A stretch of DNA of 64,000 nt from an uncultured Schlesneria sp. (lineage in GTDB: Bacteria > Planctomycetota > Planctomycetia > Planctomycetales > Planctomycetaceae): positions 1 to 64,000 of the forward strand of contig CAIMFH010000146.1 in the NCBI GenBank assembly GCA_903840265.1, in the 5' to 3' direction. A model generated the notes under the pieces. The model was not told the DNA's origin. It made no database searches and saw nothing but the letters and a program-made list of their open reading frames with translations. A program made the position numbers and the translations under genes. Positions within the stretch are counted from its first letter, which is position 1. Every line of letters starts with the position of its first letter. Below, one piece after another: positions 1-6,791 of the stretch.

Positions 1-197
1 ACAGCATTGCCCAGATCATTGGGGAAGGTTCTCCATTTAGCATCGACTTCGAGTTTCACGATTTCCGGGACGAGGATTCGGAGAACATTCTTCGCTGCAA
101 GTTCGAGAAGGGAATCCAGGATTTCTACTTCATTGCCGCGCTTTGCCTGAGTCCAGATGCGAACAAAGATATTTGTGTCGAGGACGATGTAGATCAT
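1..197 (-). CDS. PIN-domain nuclease-like protein (3' part cut off by window edge)
   Basis: Only the first 65 or so residues are inside the window. The start is the ATG at 195-197 on the minus strand, and the protein opens MIYIVLDTNIFVR, the typical first strand of a PIN domain, where the Asp of DTN is the first metal-binding acid. A second acid follows in the PEIVKLEVD stretch. This combination is usual for PIN/DUF4935-type ribonucleases, some of which are toxins or tRNA-cutting effectors. No antitoxin-sized gene is visible directly upstream, so a toxin-antitoxin role is not supported. The rest of the protein lies beyond position 1, so the remaining catalytic acids cannot be checked. Confidence 0.65.
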   Translation of the reverse strand, partial: MIYIVLDTNIFVRIWTQAKRGNEVEILDSLLELAAKNVLRILVPEIVKLEVDAKWRTFPNDLGNA

Positions 198-630
198 GTT
201 TTTCCTTCAAGTACCGATTTGCATTGCGCAACATCTAAACAATGCAGAACGAGATGCGCAAGTTGGTGGCAGAGACGACCGCACATGAATTATGCACTGT
301 TGGCTGGGTCATCAGGTGTATAGAAACACTCGACAATGTCGCGGTGCGAATACCAGTATCGAAGGACGGCGTTTCTATTCATTTTTCAAATGGATTCGCG
401 ACTCCTGCGCGAGCCTCGAATTCAGCCAAGTTTTGCCATCGAGCGCCCCGAGGCAATGATTGGTAGCGGGTGGGTGGATTTCGCATGGGCTGATGTTCCT
501 GTAAACGACGATGGCATGATTACTGGTGCCGGAGTCGCAAACATTGGGAGGGCGGTCAGCCAAGGTGAGGGGATGCTCAAGAGCCGAAAATGGCTCGACC
601 AGGCGTACACACCAGTCCAATCACTCGCGG
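198..630. other. Non-coding stretch, nothing recognised
   Basis: About 430 bases between the PIN-domain gene and the P-loop gene, both on the minus strand. Several overlapping open frames exist on both strands, but none has a recognisable protein, a convincing ribosome binding site or codon use like its neighbours. The promoter of the PIN gene should be here but cannot be pinned down. Confidence 0.5.
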
Positions 631-1110
631 TTATGCCTTAAGGTGAGCGGAAAGAGTTTTCAGAATGCCAGCTACTTCCTCAGGCGTCATGTCCACAGTG
701 TTAATTGAAATGTCCGCTGCGAGACGGCATAGATCATTTACCAGAGGATCCCAAGACATTGGAATCGCGCAATGATCTGGTGCACGGCCGGAAGACTTCA
801 ATCTCTCGTACCTGCTGGAAGGAACTGAATTGTAGAGGTACACAATAAAGATTTTGTCCAGAGAATTGTCGCGTCGATTTTTAGCTGCCGCAAGATCCCA
901 AAACAGCGTCTCATGCGCATTAGAAGCGATGACCGATTCATCGCCGGTGTCATTAAGGATCCAATCGACCGTCTTCTGTAAACCGAGATATTTTTTTACC
1001 AGATATGAATCATCCATTGATGCTTTGATCTTGTCCGTCGCCAGCAAATTTACGCAGGTCGATTTGCCACTTCCGCTGTTTCCGATCACGAGCATTTTCG
1101 GCTTTTTCAC
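631..1110 (-). CDS. Small P-loop NTPase, possible nucleoside/shikimate-kinase-like protein
   Basis: A 159-residue protein starting at a GTG with an AGAGGG ribosome binding site just upstream. Residues 10-18 are a textbook Walker A loop (GNSGSGKST), preceded by a hydrophobic strand, so it binds a nucleotide triphosphate. The size and the single compact domain fit the AAA_33/kinase-like P-loop group that phosphorylates small molecules, but no substrate signature is seen. A conserved-looking segment near residue 100 (SSRYERLKSSGRAP) could be a lid with arginines. The gene lies in the A/T-richer block at the window start, next to two other minus-strand accessory genes, which suggests acquisition by transfer. 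ATP-binding is well supported; the reaction is unknown. Confidence 0.6.
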   Translation of the reverse strand: MKKPKMLVIGNSGSGKSTCVNLLATDKIKASMDDSYLVKKYLGLQKTVDWILNDTGDESVIASNAHETLFWDLAAAKNRRDNSLDKIFIVYLYNSVPSSRYERLKSSGRAPDHCAIPMSWDPLVNDLCRLAADISINTVDMTPEEVAGILKTLSAHLKA

Positions 1111-1313
1111 GACACCCTCTTAGTTTCATCTATAGACAGTTGACGGCCAGGGTCCGCTCAAACAATAACATCGAAGAATTGTGCCGGCCATCTTCAAGAG
1201 TCCTATGGCCTCGGATCCAACTCCACTGCGGCCCTCGGCTGCTTTGCAGCGGTTTTACGGTGTCGTACACAGTTCGAAGGCTGCGAGCACGATTGCAGCA
1301 GGTCGCGAAGGGA

Positions 1314-1973
1314 TTAATTGGTGATGAAGTTTTCGCCTTCGATTACCGTTTGGCCGGTCAAAAACTGCATCTCCACTGCCGTAATTTGGAAGTTAAAAGT
1401 GAGACAATCATTTGCAGTGTTCCAGACTGTTAGCCAATCTCCAGGATCGACCTTGACCACCGCGTCAATCGTAACCAAAACCGGAATGAACGCTCCGGCA
1501 GGGTCTAACGTTTCCTCACCCACTGAGGCTGCCACGATTTGAGCGATCCTCGTACCAGAGGATGACCTAAGCTCTAATTTCTGACAATCAATCGATTTCA
1601 TTGCCTGCTTCTTTTCGCTACTTCCCTCAATAACCTCTTCTCGATTATTCACATCCACCGATTTGCGATCCGCATTGTCGTTGTTGAAGTTTGCTTTCTC
1701 TTCTCTCAATTTCGCGATTATGCAGTCCTCGACCTGCGCCCTGATATCCTTTCCGCAAGACAGGCTATCAGTCTGCTCCCGAATAAAACTGCCTTTTTGG
1801 CTTCTACCCATCAGCGGTTCAAGGCCGATCCACATAGCTTCAGCAACTGCAGCCGCATAGTTCCGTGCGGCATCTGGCAGAAGTCGCTTCGCTTCGTTGA
1901 CAATATCTTCTTCTGTGACAATCTTCGAGTAATCAACTGATCCAAGTTGGATCTCTTTAACTATGTCAGCCAC
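1314..1973 (-). CDS. Hypothetical protein, 219 residues
   Basis: No family recognised. The start is taken at the GTG at 1971-1973 because AAGGAG lies seven bases before it; a longer frame reaching 2021 lacks such a site. The N-terminal half is predicted helical and acidic, the middle (around residues 95-135) is rich in Asn, Asp, Glu and Lys and is probably disordered, and the last 90 residues look like beta strands with a segment ending in DPGDWLTVWNTAND. There is no signal peptide or membrane segment, so the protein is probably cytoplasmic. It shares strand and base composition with the P-loop gene downstream and may form an accessory unit with it. Confidence 0.55.
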   Translation of the reverse strand: MADIVKEIQLGSVDYSKIVTEEDIVNEAKRLLPDAARNYAAAVAEAMWIGLEPLMGRSQKGSFIREQTDSLSCGKDIRAQVEDCIIAKLREEKANFNNDNADRKSVDVNNREEVIEGSSEKKQAMKSIDCQKLELRSSSGTRIAQIVAASVGEETLDPAGAFIPVLVTIDAVVKVDPGDWLTVWNTANDCLTFNFQITAVEMQFLTGQTVIEGENFITN

Positions 1974-2294
1974 GGCAGAGCTCCTTATGTCAAAACAAAA
2001 ACTCTGCCAGCACAATACCATCGGGGGCTTAAGATGGCCAACGCCTATCCATACAAAGTCTTGTGATGCTTCTACGGAAATAGAGTATGAAGTCGGAGTG
2101 TAGTAGACGCAGAGTAAAACAGAGTTAGGACTTTCGCCAATTTAGGCGAGTGGCCGTGGCTGGACCAGGCTGGACCAACGGGAGGCCCTGGTTGATGGTC
2201 GATCGACTTTGATAGCAAGCGCAGCGTGAACGAACCGGGGATTCGCGAAACGCTCCAGCCCCGGCCCCCCGTTGAGTCACGAATGATATCTCAA
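1974..2294. other. Intergenic region
   Basis: About 320 bases. It holds the ribosome binding site of the minus-strand gene at 1314-1973 and a short direct repeat of CTGGACCA near 2160-2178. Base composition shifts here from the A/T-richer block on the left to the G/C-richer chromosome on the right. Nothing else is recognised. Confidence 0.45.
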
Positions 2295-4595
2295 TCACTG
2301 GCTGTTCGTTTCACCTCGCAATGGGAACTGCCCAACGATCCAATTGCCGGTTTCGGCTGAGCGCCAGCGGAGTGAGCGGTATTGGTCTTCGGCGCGCCAT
2401 TCCAGTTGAGACATTTCGTCGCCGTGATGGTAGCCGAACGTGTGCAGAATCTCGTGGCAGACGTAGGGGTCTCCGTTGCCGAACCAGGGTTCTGAGAACG
2501 GATCCCAGAAGTTATCGAAGGTCCACCACGGGAAGCTCATCCAGATGTCATGTGCGCCGCCCTCGGGGGATCCAACAATGGACTTGGCGCTGTCGCCATT
2601 GCCCCGCCAGTCAATGTGGAAAGACGCTGGACCGGGGCGGCCCGTAGTGTTGATCGTCAGCACTCGAATCGCCTCCAGGCAACTCAAAAACTGCCTGGCC
2701 TTGAACTTCCACATCGGCGGCGTCGCGATGGAAAAGTGCTCGGAGTAGACACGAACGGCACCTTCGCCTCGACACTCCGACGTGATGGCGCGGCCGCCGT
2801 ACATGTAGTGAACCCTGGCCAGTACCGAGTCCGATGCGAATCCGCCCGAGCCTGGCATGTGTCCCTCCAGCGGGACGGGATCTTGTTTACCCGGAGCAAA
2901 AAACAGTTCCGTGCGGAAATTCGGCTGTGAGCTGTTGCTGTCAAATATCAGCCCCCCTGCGTCGGTCAGGTTGACATGGGTTCGCAGTGCACCGGGATCC
3001 CACCCATTGCCATTTTCCGACCCGATAAAACCTGCGAACATCCGGGGTGTAAGCGGCCCTCCCATCTCAAACGTCGCCTTATTCTTGATCAGGCACGCGC
3101 CTCCAATGAAGGTGAGTTTTTCCTTGGCGTCCGTTTCCAGTTGGTAGTTACAATGCAAACGCGGTCGATTGGTGATGAAGACCGCCTGCGCGGGATCGTG
3201 AACTGTGAAATAAGTCTCGGGGAACAGGAGGGTGACGTGACTGTGTGAGAGAGCTGGAGTCCCTTCGCGCAGCGCAAATCTCAATTGCAAAGGTGCGTCA
3301 TTTTCCGAGAAGGTCAACTTGGACGCCTTGATCACTTCCTTCCTTGTCCAAAGCGCCATGTACTTCTGGCCCAAATCGGCAATACACGATGCGACGTAAG
3401 GCTGACCGGGTGATGTGACGACAGTCGGCGGTGGCGAGTTCTCGGCAGCCCATCGCACTTCGCCGTTTCCCAGTCGTCGCAACGCCAACTGCCGGATGTG
3501 TGCGGCCTCGCGAGAGATCACAGCACCACACGTAATCTTTTCGGCGAACATGGCGACGCGCGTGGTCTTAGGCACGCTAAAGGGCGAACTCCGCAGCAGC
3601 GTCAACTCGTTACCAACAACCGCCCCGATTTCCGCGATATACCGACCGTTTGGCAGCGAGGTCTTGACCTCGGTTTCCGACTCCCGTGCCACGTCGACCT
3701 GAACCGTCGGCCAATCGCTGTTGTTATCGGGTATCCTGTAAATCAGTACATGCGCCCGCGGCAGATCCAAGTTTTTCGGAAGCTGAACTAGTATTTCTGT
3801 GTCGCGAGTGGCAATCGGTCGCGGCGATTTCGGATCGGGAGTAACGGGATCGGGAGTCTTTGGGTTCGCATCAGCCTCCTGAATCAGTTTCGCGGCTTCG
3901 GTCTGATCGATCTGATGGACGAAGATATTTCGCCAGCGAATTTCTCCCCCGCGAGTCTGCAAAATGATTGGACCTTTGGCGGGGAGCGACTTCGAGGGAT
4001 CCCAGTAGTTTTCCATGACGGCGTCGTCGACGACCAGCTTGTGGTTCAGCCAGACCCAGGTGCGATTACCAATTTGGCGGATGCGGAATGAATTCCATTC
4101 GCCAAATGGTCGGTCGGCAACGACCAGTGGGTCTCGGCCACGTGACTGTGGCGTGTTGTTAAATAATCCTCCGGAACCTTTGTTGGGATTGCGATGTGGC
4201 TTGTCAGGAATACTTTTCTGATTAATGTCCCAAATTTGGACCTGGGGAGTTCCCCGGAGGTAGATCCCACTATCGGCGTTGGGAACAGTCTTGTATTCAA
4301 TCAGGAGTTCGATGTCGCCGAATTCATCGTCAGTTGTCGCATAGGGGCCGGTACCGCCATTGACGAGTTCTCCATTCGCAATGGACCAGTGCTTCGAAAA
4401 GCTCTCACGCTGGTGCTTGAGATTGGCTTCTCGTTCAGCCCCCTGCAGCTTTTCACCGTCGTGCGGATTCCAACCGTACCATCCTGAAAGGTCCTTGCTG
4501 TTGAAGATCGCTCGAAACCCGGCAGGAGGTTCTGCGGAGACCGCCCGATTGAAACCGACCAGCACAAACAAACCGACCCACGCGAGTGATTTCAT
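2295..4595 (-). CDS. Secreted DUF1080 (3-keto-disaccharide hydrolase-like) protein with C-terminal zinc-metallopeptidase motif
   Basis: A 766-residue exported protein. The start is the ATG at 4593-4595, which opens a clear signal peptide (MKSLAWVGLFVLVG... ending near AVSA, about residue 21). Residues 25-245 form a DUF1080 jelly roll, including WSIANGELV, the ADSGIYLRG segment and a late GGEIRWRNIFVHQID; this family binds or cleaves 3-keto sugars and is greatly expanded in planctomycetes. After a Pro/Asp/Thr-rich linker comes a long middle part without recognised domain. Near the end, residues 714-724 read HEILHTFGYHH, which fits the zinc signature HExxHxxGxxH of metzincin-type proteases, followed by Gly-Asp. 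Only about 40 residues follow, so the Met-turn is not obvious. Sugar-binding plus proteolysis suggests attack on glycoproteins or glycan-protein matrices outside the cytoplasm; this is inference. Confidence 0.75.
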   Translation of the reverse strand: MKSLAWVGLFVLVGFNRAVSAEPPAGFRAIFNSKDLSGWYGWNPHDGEKLQGAEREANLKHQRESFSKHWSIANGELVNGGTGPYATTDDEFGDIELLIEYKTVPNADSGIYLRGTPQVQIWDINQKSIPDKPHRNPNKGSGGLFNNTPQSRGRDPLVVADRPFGEWNSFRIRQIGNRTWVWLNHKLVVDDAVMENYWDPSKSLPAKGPIILQTRGGEIRWRNIFVHQIDQTEAAKLIQEADANPKTPDPVTPDPKSPRPIATRDTEILVQLPKNLDLPRAHVLIYRIPDNNSDWPTVQVDVARESETEVKTSLPNGRYIAEIGAVVGNELTLLRSSPFSVPKTTRVAMFAEKITCGAVISREAAHIRQLALRRLGNGEVRWAAENSPPPTVVTSPGQPYVASCIADLGQKYMALWTRKEVIKASKLTFSENDAPLQLRFALREGTPALSHSHVTLLFPETYFTVHDPAQAVFITNRPRLHCNYQLETDAKEKLTFIGGACLIKNKATFEMGGPLTPRMFAGFIGSENGNGWDPGALRTHVNLTDAGGLIFDSNSSQPNFRTELFFAPGKQDPVPLEGHMPGSGGFASDSVLARVHYMYGGRAITSECRGEGAVRVYSEHFSIATPPMWKFKARQFLSCLEAIRVLTINTTGRPGPASFHIDWRGNGDSAKSIVGSPEGGAHDIWMSFPWWTFDNFWDPFSEPWFGNGDPYVCHEILHTFGYHHGDEMSQLEWRAEDQYRSLRWRSAETGNWIVGQFPLRGETNSQ

Positions 4596-4707
4596 GATTG
4601 TGCGTCTTTCAAGAGGTGGGAGGAAATTTGCCCGATATGTCAGTCGCCAGCGTTTTCTCTGCATCCATTCGCCCGACAACAGCAGCGCGCTGTTGCCACT
4701 GGGCGGG

Positions 4708-4863
4708 TATGGCCGGCCTCGCCTGACTGATCAGTTTGTCGTACCGGGTATGGAAGCAGTCTACGTTCTTGGACTCGTCGCGAGTCTCGAGCGTTATTCA
4801 AAGCATCCGCTCGCTCAAGCGATCCTCACGGCAGCGAGTTCTGCAGGTCTATCGCTTTCAGAG
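4708..4863 (+). pseudogene. Fragment of a P1B-type metal ATPase (start of the nucleotide-binding domain)
   Basis: About 52 codons on the plus strand read GRPRLTDQ, then VLGLVASLERYSKHPLAQAI, the segment that follows the DKTGT phosphorylation motif in copper/zinc P-type ATPases; the HP pair is the signature nucleotide-binding HP motif. The fragment has no start codon and no DKTGT, and it ends within the sequence shared with the stop of the opposite-strand RedB-like gene. It fits immediately before the piece encoded in reverse at 5949-6779, so both are probably halves of one broken gene. Confidence 0.7.
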
Positions 4864-5505
4864 CGGCTTCTGACACAATGCGGTTCCATTCTCGGACGAT
4901 GATGGGGAGTTGAATAAGGGGCATCCGTAAACCGCCGTCTCTGTGGGCAGAGACTGTTGTTGGATGATGAGGGTGCGAATCGCGGCCAGGCCCGAGTCAT
5001 TGCCCAGCCGACCCCGGCCGTTCGTCAACCCGCCGCTGTAGATGCGAGTTCCATCGGGCGCAAAGATCATCAGATGGCCGGAAGTCGTGGCCCCAAAACA
5101 GTCGGCTTGCCGGCCCCCTTTGTCGGCAACCAAGTGAACATCGGCGATCGCTCCGGCCTGCTTCCAAAGAGCGGATGTCGTCCAGGCCGACGACGCGTTG
5201 GGCGGAACCCAGAACAGAATGTGCGTCGAGACGGTCCCGGGGCAGTCTTTCAAGAGGGACTTCAGCTCCGCCAGACTGGCACGAGTACAGGGACATCGCG
5301 GATGAGCGAAGACGACCAGATTGACTTTGCCCGGTGAAAAGGCGACGGAGCCGTTAGTCGGCCATCGGTCTGAGCTAGGGCGAGTAGATCCCGGCGTGGT
5401 CTCGTACTTGTTGAAGTACAACAGACCCCCGACCAGCATGAGCAGCCAGCCGAGGACGGCGAGATTGACCCGCATGGCTTCACGAGTGACGTACCGGATG
5501 TTCAT
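4858..5505 (-). CDS. RedB-like membrane-anchored thioredoxin-fold protein
   Basis: A protein of 215 residues from the ATG at 5503-5505; a later ATG at 5475 and a TTG at 5568 are alternatives, none with a strong ribosome binding site. One membrane helix near residues 12-31 (AVLGWLLMLVGGLLYF) anchors it, with the rest outside the cytoplasm. A thioredoxin-like fold follows, with HPRCPCTRASLAEL in the place of the usual CxxC, giving a CPC active site, and a second conserved part around SGHLMIFAPDGTRIYSGG. The C-terminal tail has another Cys pair region (YGCPLF). This matches the RedB-type proteins often encoded near cytochromes and regulators. It lies between two pieces of a broken ATPase, and its stop codon overlaps one of them, so it was probably moved there by rearrangement. 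Confidence 0.6.
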   Translation of the reverse strand: MNIRYVTREAMRVNLAVLGWLLMLVGGLLYFNKYETTPGSTRPSSDRWPTNGSVAFSPGKVNLVVFAHPRCPCTRASLAELKSLLKDCPGTVSTHILFWVPPNASSAWTTSALWKQAGAIADVHLVADKGGRQADCFGATTSGHLMIFAPDGTRIYSGGLTNGRGRLGNDSGLAAIRTLIIQQQSLPTETAVYGCPLFNSPSSSENGTALCQKPL

Positions 5506-5948
5506 GTGGCAATGAGATTTGCGAAGTTTCAGGGCAGAAGAGAGGGGATTGCCTGATTCCTGCGACAAACGATTGTCGGCGGTAAACTATGCGGGACGAA
5601 CTTTCGCAACCCCTCCTTCAGTGCCGAGGTTCGTGGAAGACCACAGCCTGCCGCTGAGAAGTTTTGACGATTGCGTGGCGTATCCGCTTTGGCAGGTCCA
5701 CGGCTTTTGGACGCCTTAGATCCTAGGTTCGAGCCCTAATCGGGAATCATGACTTCAGGGTATCGTACCGCGAAACCTGCCCTACCCCAGCACTTCGAAG
5801 ATTCTGGCTCAGAATTTTTCGCCTCGGGCGACGAGTTTGCCGTTGGCCTCGCGGAGGGGCGGGTTGGCACTGCCTGCCCCTTTGATGTCAATTAGATGTG
5901 CCACAACCCAGGCATTCTGGATGCAGCGATCGACAATGAACACGCGAC
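5506..5948. other. Intergenic region with decayed sequences
   Basis: Besides the tRNA-like sequence listed separately, a minus-strand open frame from about 5955 down to 5810 would encode FIVDRCIQNAWVVAHLIDI and ends in a stop at about 5812. It has no start and may be the end of another lost gene, but the family was not recognised. No promoter could be assigned. Confidence 0.4.
5665..5750 (+). pseudogene. Decayed tRNA-like sequence (possibly tRNA-Gln, TTG)
   Basis: The stretch contains GGTTCGAGCCC, typical for the T loop, with a 4-bp TAGG/CCTA stem, and upstream a TTTTGGA loop that would place TTG as anticodon, with only a partial stem (GGC/GCC). A possible acceptor pairing between CGATT near 5668 and AATCG near 5738 is short. 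The D arm cannot be folded well. It is therefore unlikely to be a working tRNA; it may be the remains of one, perhaps an old integration site. Confidence 0.25.
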
Positions 5949-6779
5949 TCAAGTTGCAGTCGGCAGGGAGTGAGCAGTTCCTGGCACAAAACCAAAATCC
6001 GTCAGTTCCTTCGGACGGATAGCTGCTCTCAAGGCATTGAATACAGCCAGGACATCAATGACCTCCTGACTGACTGCGCCGGCTACGGGAGACAGCAGGC
6101 CGCAACTGGCGAGGCCCATCCCGATGATACTCAGTGCCATGCCACCGACGGCACTTTCCAGAACAATCCGTCGCATGCGACGGCTGATATGCATGAACTC
6201 GTCGACCTTCTCGAGAGAGCTGTCCATGATGACGACACCGGCTGATTCCGTCGTAATATCGCTGTTCTGCCCGATCGCAATTCCAACGGTGGCCGCCATC
6301 AGCGCAGGTGCGTCATTGATTCCGTCACCCACGTACAACGTCCGTGCTTTGAGCGTTTCCGCTCTGACGATTGTCAATTTCTCTTCTGGTGTCTTCTGTG
6401 CATAGACCTCGCTGATGCCAACCTGGTCCGCTAGATAACGTACCTCCGACTCTCGGTCTCCCGAGACGATCATCAGCCGGTCAATGTGGTGCCGGGGATT
6501 CAAATGCTTAATGAAGGAAACACCTTCACTGCGCGGCTCATCGCGGAACCGGTAGACTGCTGTAAACTGTTCATCAATGACGACGAAGCACTCCAGGCCC
6601 TCCGCGTGAGCAGGGATCAGCTCCACTCCCCGTAGGTGCCTTGGCAATCGCCCCTCGACTCGTAATTCGCACGGTGTGGCCGGAAACGGTCCCGCGCAGG
6701 CCCTGACCGGGCGGCTCGCTGATCTCCGTCACTTCGTGAAGCTGTCGCGACTTCCAGCGCAGAAGATCTGTTTCGCAAG
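5949..6779 (-). pseudogene. C-terminal half of a P1B-type metal ATPase, with frameshift
   Basis: The minus strand encodes the end of the nucleotide-binding domain ([16 protein letters not shown], then VRITSRG), then the frame changes near 6645-6655 and continues with RHLRGVELIPAHAEGLECF, the phosphorylation-domain motifs IVSGDRE and VGDGINDAPAL, and the last two membrane helices. The DKTGT site, the metal-binding membrane helices and the N-terminus are missing here. The immediately preceding part of the same protein lies in the opposite direction at 4708-4863. The gene is broken by truncation, inversion and a frameshift and cannot make a working pump. Confidence 0.8.
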
Positions 6780-6791
6780 CATTGGGACACT

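Noticed and set aside
4360-4902. 180-codon plus-strand open frame as an intact gene
   Set aside because: The first two thirds are antisense to the DUF1080-protease gene; only 4708-4863 matches an ATPase, so it is listed as a fragment.
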